Assembly (NCBI GenBank): GCA_937925755.1
Contig: CALAMX010000083.1
Coordinates: 1 to 25,594, forward strand
From: an uncultured Burkholderiales bacterium
GTDB lineage: Bacteria; Pseudomonadota; Gammaproteobacteria; Burkholderiales; Thiobacillaceae
Direction: 5' to 3'
Length of the DNA stretch: 25,594 nucleotides
The translations under genes and the position numbers were made by a program. The stretch's first letter is position 1, and each line of letters opens with the position of its first letter. Under the pieces are notes generated by a model. It was not told the origin of the DNA and searched no databases. It saw only the letters and a list, made by a program, of their open reading frames with translations. This document shows, piece by piece, positions 18,526-25,594 of the stretch.

Positions 18526-19596
18526 ATGACCGCAGTCCTCGAAGTCGCCGGCCTCGCCCACCGTTACGGCGACAAACAGGTGCTCGAAACCGTATCGTTC
18601 TCCCTGTCCGAGGGCGAGATCGGCTGTCTGCTAGGCCCCTCCGGCTGCGGCAAGACGACGGTGCTGCGTCTGATCGCCGGCTTCGAGCCGCCCACTGCGG
18701 GCGAGATCCGCTTGGCCGGCGAGGTCGTCAGCGCCCCGGGCTACGCCCTGGTGCCGGAGCGACGTGCCATCGGCATGGTCTTTCAGGATTACGCCCTATT
18801 CCCGCACCTCACCGTGGCGGGCAACGTCGGCTTCGGCCTCTCCCAGCTGACGCGTCAGGCCCGTGAACGGCGCGTGCAGGAGATGCTCGCCACCGTGGGT
18901 CTGGCCGGCCGTGAACGGGCCTATCCCCATGAACTCTCTGGCGGCCAACAGCAACGCGTGGCGCTGGCCCGCGCGCTGGCACCACGGCCGCGCTTGCTGC
19001 TACTGGACGAACCCTTTTCCAACCTGGACGTGGACCTGCGCGAGAAACTCGCCCTGGAAGTGCGCGAGATCCTCAAACGCGAGGGCATCACCGCGCTGAT
19101 GGTCACGCACGACCAGCACGAGGCCTTCGCCATGGCCGACGTGGTGGGCGTCATGCACGAAGGCCGCATTCAGCAGTGGGACACGCCCTACCAGCTCTAT
19201 CACCAGCCGGCCAACCGTTTCGTCGCCGATTTCGTCGGCCAAGGGGTGCTGCTGGAGGGCGTGGTGCTGAACGACCATCAGGTGGAGATCGAGCTGGGTG
19301 TGCTCAATGGTGCCATTCCCAGCGAGTGCCTCGGCCAGGGCGGCTGTGCCGCCTGCGCCCGGGGGTGCCGTGTCGAGGTCCTGATCCGTCCGGATGACAT
19401 CCTCCATGACGACGAAAGTCCCGTGCTGGCCGAGGTCGAACGCAAGGCCTTCCGCGGTGCCGAGTTCCTCTATACGCTGAAACTGCCCCGCGGCGGCCGG
19501 GTGCTCGCCCTGGTGCCCTCCCACCACAACCACGCCATCGGCGAGAAGATCGGCATCCGCCTGGGCATAGACCACGTGGTAGCGTTCAAGGCCTGA
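18526..19596 (+). CDS. ABC transporter ATP-binding protein, FbpC-like, with a four-cysteine insert
   Basis: The 356-residue ATPase has Walker A GPSGCGKTT (37-45), the Q-loop Gln87 in VFQDYALFPH, signature LSGGQQQR (137-144), Walker B LLLLDEP (157-163) and H-loop His195. A C-terminal TOBE-like regulatory region follows (about 240-356), with VEVLIRPDDI typical of FbpC/CysA/PotA-type importers. It most likely energises the divergent permease for ferric iron uptake. Unusual: residues 268-281 contain four cysteines in the spacing C-x5-C-x2-C-x3-C (Cys268, 274, 277, 281), within the TOBE region, resembling a metal or iron-sulfur binding loop. The coding frame through this part is clean. The next gene starts in the stop codon. 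Confidence 0.92.
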   Translation: MTAVLEVAGLAHRYGDKQVLETVSFSLSEGEIGCLLGPSGCGKTTVLRLIAGFEPPTAGEIRLAGEVVSAPGYALVPERRAIGMVFQDYALFPHLTVAGNVGFGLSQLTRQARERRVQEMLATVGLAGRERAYPHELSGGQQQRVALARALAPRPRLLLLDEPFSNLDVDLREKLALEVREILKREGITALMVTHDQHEAFAMADVVGVMHEGRIQQWDTPYQLYHQPANRFVADFVGQGVLLEGVVLNDHQVEIELGVLNGAIPSECLGQGGCAACARGCRVEVLIRPDDILHDDESPVLAEVERKAFRGAEFLYTLKLPRGGRVLALVPSHHNHAIGEKIGIRLGIDHVVAFKA

Positions 19597-21128
19597 TGCC
19601 GATGAGCGCCCTGCCCCTTCACGTCGAGCGGTTGCGCGAGCAGCTTGGCGCCCGCCTGATCGAGACCCACATCTCCTGGGTGCTGCTGGCCGGAGAAGAC
19701 GTCTACAAGCTCAAGAAGCCCCTTGACCTCGGTTTCCTCGACTTCAGTACCTTGGAGCGGCGGCGTTTCTACTGCGAGGAGGAGGTCAGGCTCAACCGCC
19801 GACTGGCGCCGCAGACCTATCTCGGCGTCGTTGCCGTGGTTGGAGACCCCAACCAGCCGCAGTTGGGCGGCGCCGGGCTCGTCCTGGATTGGGCAGTGCA
19901 CATGCGCGCCTTTCCCCCCGAGGCGACGCTGGACCGCGCCGAGCGGCTGACAGGTGAGCAGATCGATGCCATCGCCGACACCGTCGCTCGCTTTCACGCC
20001 GGGGTCGAGCAGGCGCCCGCGGACAGCCCCTATGGGACCCCCGAACGGGTCATGGATCCCGTGCGCGAGAACTTCCGTCAGATTCGCGAGCTGCGCCCAT
20101 CCCCGCCGGCCTTGACGTTGCTTACGGCAATCGAACGTTGGAGTGAAGCCGAGGGCACCCGCCTCGAAGGCCATTTCCGCGCCCGCAAGAACGCCGGCTG
20201 GGTACGCGAGTGCCACGGCGACCTGCACCTGGGCAATATTGCCTGGGTCGACGGCCGTCCTCTCATCTTCGACTGCATCGAATTCAACCCGGCGCTGCGC
20301 TTCATCGACGTGGCGAGCGAGATGGCCTTCCTGACCATGGACCTCATGCGCCGCGGCCATGTCGATTTGGCCTGGCGGCTGCTCAACCGCTGGCTGGAGC
20401 ACAGCGGAGACTACGCGGGGCTCGATGCCCTCGCCTTCTACCAGGTTTATCGCGCCATGGTGCGTGCCAAGGTAGACTTCATCCGCGCCGGCCAGGGGGA
20501 TGCCTCTGCCGCCAGCGTCGCCATGGACTATCTTGAGTTCGCAAAACGGCTGACCCGGCCGCGCCGGCCCGCCCTGTTGCTGATGCATGGGGTGACTGGC
20601 TGCGGCAAGACCACGCTGTCACAACGAATTCTGGAACACCTTGGCGCCGTGCGCCTGCGCTCGGACGTCGAGCGCAAACGCCTGTTTGGGCTGGGCCCGC
20701 TCGAGGACAGCAGCCATATCTCCGGCGGCATCTACACCGAGGAGGCGAGCCGACGGACTTTCGCGCGGATCGAGGCGCTTAGCCGCAGGCTACTCGACGC
20801 CGGCTTTCTCGTCATCTGTGACGCCACCTTCCTGCGCCGGCAACACCGCGAACCCCTCATCCGCGCCGCCCAGGCACTCGGCGTGCCGTGGTTCATCTTA
20901 TCGATCGAGACCAATGCGGCGGTGCTGCGCGCGCGGGTGGAAAGACGCGCGCAGGCACGGACGGATGCCTCGGAGGCCACGCTCGAAGTCCTCGACAAGC
21001 AACTGCAGGAGCTGGAACCCTTCGCCCCCGACGAGGTGGCGCACGTGATCGTCTTCAATGGCAACGATCACGGCACTTGGCCGCCGGCGATCGCCACGCT
21101 GGCGAAACGTCTCGAGTCGGCCGCCTGA
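19596..21128 (+). CDS. Two-domain kinase: APH-like domain fused to P-loop kinase
   Basis: The 510-residue protein joins an N-terminal aminoglycoside phosphotransferase-like domain and a C-terminal P-loop kinase (COG2187 plus COG0645 architecture). The N-terminal half has a candidate ATP-binding lysine in VYKLKKP (about 37-41), the catalytic-loop motif HGDLHLGN (207-214) and the metal-binding Asp in FDCIEF (225-230). The second half carries Walker A GVTGCGKTT (332-340) and an ICDATFLRR segment typical of small zeta-toxin/gluconate-like kinases. Substrates are unknown; despite the name, resistance to aminoglycosides should not be assumed. The ATG at 19596 shares its A with the ATPase stop (TGATG); another ATG at 19602 (MSALPLHVERL) is possible. 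Coupling to the iron ATPase suggests cotranscription. Confidence 0.87.
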   Translation: MPMSALPLHVERLREQLGARLIETHISWVLLAGEDVYKLKKPLDLGFLDFSTLERRRFYCEEEVRLNRRLAPQTYLGVVAVVGDPNQPQLGGAGLVLDWAVHMRAFPPEATLDRAERLTGEQIDAIADTVARFHAGVEQAPADSPYGTPERVMDPVRENFRQIRELRPSPPALTLLTAIERWSEAEGTRLEGHFRARKNAGWVRECHGDLHLGNIAWVDGRPLIFDCIEFNPALRFIDVASEMAFLTMDLMRRGHVDLAWRLLNRWLEHSGDYAGLDALAFYQVYRAMVRAKVDFIRAGQGDASAASVAMDYLEFAKRLTRPRRPALLLMHGVTGCGKTTLSQRILEHLGAVRLRSDVERKRLFGLGPLEDSSHISGGIYTEEASRRTFARIEALSRRLLDAGFLVICDATFLRRQHREPLIRAAQALGVPWFILSIETNAAVLRARVERRAQARTDASEATLEVLDKQLQELEPFAPDEVAHVIVFNGNDHGTWPPAIATLAKRLESAA

Positions 21129-21198
21129 CCGCCCTTGCCCAATTTGCTTCGATTCGCTGTGACGTAGGGCCCTTTCACTGGATAAGACCATCCGGAGA

Positions 21199-21227
21199 TT
21201 GTGATTGCAGGGGGATCGGTTTAAGAT
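21199..21227 (+). promoter_or_regulatory. Candidate sigma-70 promoter of feoAB
   Basis: TTGTGA (21199-21204) and TAAGAT (21222-21227) are separated by 17 bases; each matches the consensus at 4 of 6 positions. The -10 abuts the Fur box, so Fur would block polymerase. The feoA start follows 30 bases later. Confidence 0.45.
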
Positions 21228-21241
21228 GAGAATGGTTATCG
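21227..21241 (+). promoter_or_regulatory. Fur box upstream of feoA
   Basis: TGAGAATGGTTATCG matches the Fur 7-1-7 consensus TGATAAT-N-ATTATCA at 12 of 14 positions. It begins 30 bases before the feoA start and touches the likely -10 hexamer. Repression by Fe-Fur under iron sufficiency is the expected outcome, as for feo in many proteobacteria. Confidence 0.75.
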
Positions 21242-21256
21242 ATTAACAGGCTCGCG

Positions 21257-21541
21257 ATGTCCCTCCCCTTGAGTGAACTGCCGCCCGATACCGACGCCAA
21301 GGTCATCACCCTGGACGTCGGGCAGGAGTACCGCCGCCGCATGGTCGGCTTGGGGTTGCGGCCGGGTGCAGCGATCCGGGTGATCCGACGCTCACTCCTC
21401 CAGGGACCGCTACAGGTCCGCGTCGGCCACACCGACCTCATCCTGCGCCGCAGTGACGCCGCGCGCATCCTCGTCGAGCCGATGGTCCAGATTGGCTGCG
21501 TCCGAGCCGACGCAACCCGAAGCGAAGCGGCACCCTCATGA
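21257..21541 (+). CDS. feoA: Ferrous iron transport protein A
   Basis: FeoA is a small SH3-like cytoplasmic protein needed for FeoB function. The 94-residue product has the family pattern: MSLPLSELPPDTDAKV start, YRRRMVGLGLRPGAAIRVI in the middle and GPLQVRVGHTDLILRRSDAARI, where the L-x-x-G-x-R-x-G-motif-like core and the ALR-type end are visible. It is a little longer than E. coli FeoA (75), due to a C-terminal tail of about 15 residues. The start has AGG 6 bases upstream. Its stop overlaps the feoB ATG (ATGA), so the two are coupled, and the pair is preceded by a Fur box. Confidence 0.94.
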   Translation: MSLPLSELPPDTDAKVITLDVGQEYRRRMVGLGLRPGAAIRVIRRSLLQGPLQVRVGHTDLILRRSDAARILVEPMVQIGCVRADATRSEAAPS

Positions 21542-23322
21542 AACGCATCGCCCTCCTGGGCATGCCCAACACAGGCAAGTCCACCTTCTTCAACCGACTC
21601 ACCGGGGCTAAGGCACGCGTGGGCAATTGGCCCGGACTCACCGTCGAGCTGCTCTCCGCCCGCGTCCTGCTCGCCGGCCAGATGGTCGAGGTGGTAGACC
21701 TGCCGGGCATCTACAATCTGCACGGATTCTCGGAAGACGAACAGGTCGTGCGGCGTTTTCTCGAGTCGCAACCGCTCAACCTGTTGGTGCTGATCTTGAA
21801 CGCCGGCCAGCTCGACCGCCAGCTCGCCCTGGCCCTGCAGGCGCAGCATCTGGGCGTGCCCATGGTCCTCCTGCTCAACATGGAAGACGAGGCGCAACGC
21901 TTAGGTCTACGCATCGACACCGCCGCGCTCAAGCAGGCCCTAGGGGTGCCCGTTCGCCTGTTCTCGGCCAAGTATGGCCAGCATTATCGTGAGGCAATCG
22001 AGGCCATCGAACGCTCGCTTGCGGCCCATCCGGAGCTCAGGCGCGCGGACAAGCGCGCGCTTGAGGAGGACCAACACATCGAACAGGCACTCGATGAGCT
22101 CGTCCAGACCAGCGTGCATGTCCCCATCCGACTGCCGCCCACCTTGAGCGAGCGCATCGACGCCGTGCTGTTGCATCCCTGGCTCGGTCCGCCCCTCCTG
22201 CTCTTGATCCTGTTCGTCCTGTTCCAGACCGTCTATGCCCTGGGCAGCCCGCTGCAAGACGGCATGGAGGGGCTACTGGGCGAATTCCGGCGCAGCGTTC
22301 TTGACCCCGCCATGGGGGGACTCCCGTCCGGATTGCGTAGCTTCCTCGCCGAGGGACTCTACGACGGCGTGGGCACGGTGCTGACCTTCATGCCGGTCAT
22401 CGCCCTGTTCTTCGTCGCCCTCGCCATCATCGAAGACAGCGGCTATCTCGCCCGCATCGCCTTCCTGGTCGATGCCATCATGCAGCGGCTGGGGCTGGAT
22501 GGACGCGCCTTCGTCATGCAACTGATGGGCTTCGGCTGCAACGTGCCGGCCATCTTGGGCACGCGCATCATGCGCTCGCACGGCTTGCGCGCGCTGACCA
22601 TGTTGGTGATCCCCTTCTCGCTGTGCTCCGCCCGCCTGCAGGTGCTGCTGTTCATCACCACTGCCGTCTTTTCGCCAAGCACCGCGCCACTCGTCCTACT
22701 GAGCCTATACGTCCTGAGCATCCTCCTGGCCATGTTCACGGCCTTCATCTGGCGCGGGCGCTACGCCAACCGCGAGCCGTTCCTGCTGGAACTACCCCCC
22801 TACCGCTTACCCACCCTGCGCTTTCTGTTCTACGAAGGCTGGCGGGCGACGTTACAGTTCCTGCGCGGTGCCGGCGGCTACATCGTGTTGGGGGTGGTCG
22901 TGGTCTGGTTTCTGACCCACTACCCCTTCGACGTCCCTCCCGCCGGCCCTGCAACGCTGGCCGGTCGACTCGCCAACGGGCTTGCCCCCATTTTCTCACC
23001 CCTTGGCCTCGACAGCCTGCAGGCCATCGCCCTATTGTTCGGTCTTGTCGCCAAGGAGGTGGTGATCGGGGCACTGGCAGTGATCTACGGTGCCGGCCCC
23101 GACCAGCTACCCGGCATCCTGGGCCAACGCCTGGACGCCGTCCAGGCCATGAGCTTTCTGCTCTTCATCCTGATCTATACCCCTTGTGTGTCGACCATCG
23201 CCGTGATCCGCAAGGAAAGCGGTGACTGGCGCCTCACCCTGCTGGCCGTGACCTGGCCTCTGCTGCTTGCTTGGCTCGTCAGTTTCACTTTCTACCAGGT
23301 CGCCCGCGCCCTGGGTTACTGA
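21538..23322 (+). CDS. feoB: Ferrous iron transporter FeoB
   Basis: FeoB is the inner-membrane Fe2+ importer with a cytosolic G domain. The 594-residue protein shows G1 GMPNTGKST (8-16), G2 Thr35 in WPGLTVE, G3 DLPG (54-57), G4 NMED (114-117) and a SAK G5-like motif (143-145). A helical linker follows, then the membrane part from about residue 215 with two Gate segments: [13 protein letters not shown] (331-343) and [11 protein letters not shown] (359-369), each with the conserved cysteine. It is shorter than E. coli FeoB (773) and the C-terminal cytoplasmic extension is absent, as in many small FeoB proteins. No feoC follows; 34 bases later a sensor kinase begins. Fur control of feoA should extend to it. 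Confidence 0.95.
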   Translation: MKRIALLGMPNTGKSTFFNRLTGAKARVGNWPGLTVELLSARVLLAGQMVEVVDLPGIYNLHGFSEDEQVVRRFLESQPLNLLVLILNAGQLDRQLALALQAQHLGVPMVLLLNMEDEAQRLGLRIDTAALKQALGVPVRLFSAKYGQHYREAIEAIERSLAAHPELRRADKRALEEDQHIEQALDELVQTSVHVPIRLPPTLSERIDAVLLHPWLGPPLLLLILFVLFQTVYALGSPLQDGMEGLLGEFRRSVLDPAMGGLPSGLRSFLAEGLYDGVGTVLTFMPVIALFFVALAIIEDSGYLARIAFLVDAIMQRLGLDGRAFVMQLMGFGCNVPAILGTRIMRSHGLRALTMLVIPFSLCSARLQVLLFITTAVFSPSTAPLVLLSLYVLSILLAMFTAFIWRGRYANREPFLLELPPYRLPTLRFLFYEGWRATLQFLRGAGGYIVLGVVVVWFLTHYPFDVPPAGPATLAGRLANGLAPIFSPLGLDSLQAIALLFGLVAKEVVIGALAVIYGAGPDQLPGILGQRLDAVQAMSFLLFILIYTPCVSTIAVIRKESGDWRLTLLAVTWPLLLAWLVSFTFYQVARALGY

Positions 23323-23323
23323 C

Positions 23324-23342
23324 CGCATCGATGCGCCGGCGC
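23324..23342. repeat. Two overlapping short palindromes between feoB and the sensor kinase
   Basis: The 34-base gap contains CGCATCGATGCG (23324-23335) overlapping GCGCCGGCGC (23333-23342). Both are perfect dyads. They could be a weak transcription barrier or an operator for the kinase, but no T-run follows and GC-rich dyads are frequent by chance. Confidence 0.3.
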
Positions 23343-23356
23343 GCTACACTCCCGGC

Positions 23357-25594
23357 ATGAACCTGCGCCCCCTCATGCCGACCGGCCGACTCACCCTCAC
23401 GGTGGCTGCCGGTTTCGCTCTCTTACTGCTGCTGCTGATCAGCCAGACCGTAGTCGGCCTGCACGAGCTGGCCGAGAACAAGCGGCGTCTCGAGGCCATC
23501 GTCGAGGTCAACAACCTCAAGACCCGGCTCGCCAGCGAGATGCGCGACATCCTGCGTGACCGTGCCATCTCCATGCTCTCCATCGTGGTGATGAGCGACG
23601 CGTTCGAAAAGGACCAGGAGATGATGCGCTTCTATGCCTTTGGCGGCGCTTACCAGGCCACACGGCTGAAACTGGAACCCATGCTCACCCTGCCCGAGGA
23701 GAAGGCGGTGCTGCTGCGTATCGACGCCATCACCCGGGAAAACCGCCCCATCATGCAGGAGGTGGTGGACCTCGGGATGCAGGGCTACACCTTCCTCGCC
23801 TTCGGTATCCTGCAGCAGCAGGCCATTCCCATGCAGCGCAAGCTGGTGCAAGAGCTCGACAGCCTGATCGCCATCCAACGCGATCTGAACCAGAAGGCGA
23901 CCACCTTGGCCCAGCAGGCCTTCGAGCAGACCCGCATGCTCATGCTGGCCCTGGGTTTCTTTGCCGTCGCGGTGGCAATGCTGGTCACCCTGATGGTGGT
24001 CCGGCGGACCCAACGCCTGGCCGCCGCCATGGACCGCGAACGCACCAAGTTCCGCACCCTATTCGAGACGAATACCGATGGCATCGTCATCCTGGACGAG
24101 GCAGGCTTCAGGGAATGCAACCCGGCCACCTTGGAGATGTTCCGCATGGACTCGGTGGAGCAATTCCTGCAGCATCGGCCAGAGGACTTGGGTGCGCCGA
24201 CCCAGCCCGACGGACGCAGCGCGCGCGAGGTCGCCCTGGCCAGCATCGGTCAGGCCATCGCCGAGGGCCACGCCCAGATGCACTGGCTGGGCCGGCGCCG
24301 CGACGGCAGCCTCTTTCCCGTCGAGATCACGCTACACGCCATGCATCTCGACGGCAAACCCTATATCCAGGCCATCATGCGCGACGTGACCCAGCAGAAG
24401 GCGGCCGAGGCGGCGCTCAAATCCGCGCACGACGCTGCCGTCGCCGCCACTCAGCTCAAATCGCAATTCCTCGCCAACGTCAGCCACGAGATCCGCACGC
24501 CCATGAATGGCATCATCGGCATGACGCGCCTGCTGCTGGACACCCCACTGGATGCGCGGCAGCGTGAGTATGCCGAAGCGGTGGCACGTTCGGCCGAGTC
24601 GCTGCTCGCCATCATCAACGATCTTCTGGACTTTTCCAAGATCGAAGCCGGGCGGCTGAGCATCGAACGCATCCCCTTTCACCTCGACGAACTGGTGCAA
24701 GACGTCATTGCCCTGCAAGCGCCCCGCGCTCAGGCCAAGGGGCTCGAACTGCGGCTCGACAAGCGGGCCGAAATCCCCGAATGGCTGCTCGGCGACCCGC
24801 TACGACTGCGGCAAATCTTGCTCAACCTGCTGGACAACGCCATCAAGTTCACGGACCACGGCCGGGTCTGTCTGACCATCGAACCGATCCACTTGCCAAA
24901 CGGCGACGGCTACCGCTTCACGGTGAGCGATACCGGCATCGGTATTGCGCCCGAGGCGCAGGCGCGCATCTTCGAGGCCTTCGCCCAGGCCGACGGCTCC
25001 ACCACCCGGCGTTATGGCGGCACTGGTCTCGGGCTTGCCATCTGCCGGCAACTGGCCGAGCTCATGGGTGGCGAGTTGAGTGTGGACAGCCGCCCCGGTG
25101 AGGGTAGCGCCTTCCATCTGGCGCTACCCTTGGAGGTCACCGAGGCGCCCGCGGCCCAACCTCGCTCAACGCAGCCCCTCCCCCACTTCATCAACACCCG
25201 CGTGCTAGTGGCGGAAGACCACCCCATCAATCAGAAGCTGTGCCAATTGATGCTGGAGAATCTCGGCGTCGAGGTGGTGCTCGCCAGCAATGGCAAGGAA
25301 GCCTTGGAGCGGGCCCAGCAGGAGTCCCTCGATCTGATCCTGATGGACTGCCAGATGCCTGATTGGGACGGCCTGCAGGCCACACGCGCCATCCGCTCCT
25401 GGGAGGCCGAGGCAGGCCGCGGGCGGCTGCCCATCATTGCCCTGACCGCCAATGCCATGCCCGGTTTCGCAGAGACCTGTCGTCAGGCTGGCATGGACGG
25501 CTACCTGCTCAAACCGCTGCACGATGACAGTCTCGCCCAGACGCTGGCGCGCTGGCTGCCCGCGAAGATCATCCCAGCCACACCCACCGCGGTG
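23357..25594 (+). CDS. Hybrid sensor histidine kinase (3' end outside window)
   Basis: The frame from the ATG at 23357 stays open to the window end (746 codons). Two membrane segments (about 11-33 and 194-215) bracket a periplasmic region of about 160 residues that I do not recognise and that is largely helical. There is no evident HAMP domain. A PAS domain follows (about 229-348), then HisKA with [12 protein letters not shown] (His377), HATPase with N box around Asn490/Asn494, DTGIGIA (525-531) and GTGLGLA (555-561), and a receiver domain with Asp664 in [11 protein letters not shown] and Lys719 in LLKPL. A Hpt domain or a second receiver may follow beyond 25594. It phosphorylates itself and relays to its receiver; the signal is unknown. 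It starts 34 bases after feoB, hinting at iron or redox sensing. Confidence 0.92.
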   Translation, partial: MNLRPLMPTGRLTLTVAAGFALLLLLLISQTVVGLHELAENKRRLEAIVEVNNLKTRLASEMRDILRDRAISMLSIVVMSDAFEKDQEMMRFYAFGGAYQATRLKLEPMLTLPEEKAVLLRIDAITRENRPIMQEVVDLGMQGYTFLAFGILQQQAIPMQRKLVQELDSLIAIQRDLNQKATTLAQQAFEQTRMLMLALGFFAVAVAMLVTLMVVRRTQRLAAAMDRERTKFRTLFETNTDGIVILDEAGFRECNPATLEMFRMDSVEQFLQHRPEDLGAPTQPDGRSAREVALASIGQAIAEGHAQMHWLGRRRDGSLFPVEITLHAMHLDGKPYIQAIMRDVTQQKAAEAALKSAHDAAVAATQLKSQFLANVSHEIRTPMNGIIGMTRLLLDTPLDARQREYAEAVARSAESLLAIINDLLDFSKIEAGRLSIERIPFHLDELVQDVIALQAPRAQAKGLELRLDKRAEIPEWLLGDPLRLRQILLNLLDNAIKFTDHGRVCLTIEPIHLPNGDGYRFTVSDTGIGIAPEAQARIFEAFAQADGSTTRRYGGTGLGLAICRQLAELMGGELSVDSRPGEGSAFHLALPLEVTEAPAAQPRSTQPLPHFINTRVLVAEDHPINQKLCQLMLENLGVEVVLASNGKEALERAQQESLDLILMDCQMPDWDGLQATRAIRSWEAEAGRGRLPIIALTANAMPGFAETCRQAGMDGYLLKPLHDDSLAQTLARWLPAKIIPATPTAV

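Noticed and set aside
19596..21128. Aminoglycoside resistance gene
   Set aside because: The APH-like fold is shared by many unrelated kinases; the two-domain architecture is a chromosomal family without evidence of drug modification.

Overview
This is a gene-dense, GC-rich stretch of a proteobacterial chromosome. It contains 19 confidently placed genes and the tail of one more. The gene set (BamD, RluD/PgeF divergent from BamD, monofunctional RelA, succinylase-type DapD, MnmA next to a NudJ-like Nudix enzyme) points to a beta- or gammaproteobacterium; GC-rich codon use and the iron and oxygen genes would fit a beta-type, metabolically flexible organism, but the genus cannot be read from this window. 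No rRNA, tRNA, CRISPR array, insertion sequence or prophage was seen. No gene-free stretch exceeds about 240 bases.

Layout. 1-84 is the 3' end of an unidentified plus-strand gene. 218-889 (plus) is a short MscS-related membrane protein, convergent with a minus-strand block. That block reads, in transcription order, ZIP metal transporter, ODP-like diiron metallo-beta-lactamase-fold protein, RimO, Nudix hydrolase, MnmA, M48 lipoprotein metalloprotease (6765 down to 900). ODP, RimO and the Nudix gene are joined by 4- and 8-nt overlaps. Next, also minus, are RluD and PgeF (8531 to 6872, 11-nt overlap), divergent from BamD (8570-9364, plus), followed by RelA, DapD, a fused 5-oxoprolinase and a small secreted protein of unknown function (9472-16633). 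DapD, oxoprolinase and the small protein overlap end to end.

16668-25594 is an iron region: a ferric-type ABC permease (minus) divergent from its likely ATPase (plus), a two-domain kinase (APH fold plus P-loop) starting inside the ATPase stop codon, then FeoA-FeoB behind a good Fur box, then a hybrid sensor histidine kinase cut by the window end.

How the genes work together. The minus block pairs metal import and an oxygen-reactive diiron protein with two sulfur-inserting modification enzymes (RimO on ribosomal protein S12, MnmA on tRNA), so the tight coupling may be functional. The plus half joins stringent-response and lysine/peptidoglycan precursor synthesis to 5-oxoproline recycling, then ferric and ferrous iron uptake. 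Most genes belong to well-known families. The best candidates for something new are a four-cysteine insert in the iron-transport ATPase, the ODP-RimO coupling, the secreted unknown behind oxoprolinase, and the sensor kinase with an unrecognised periplasmic domain. I did not find a clearly novel multi-gene system.
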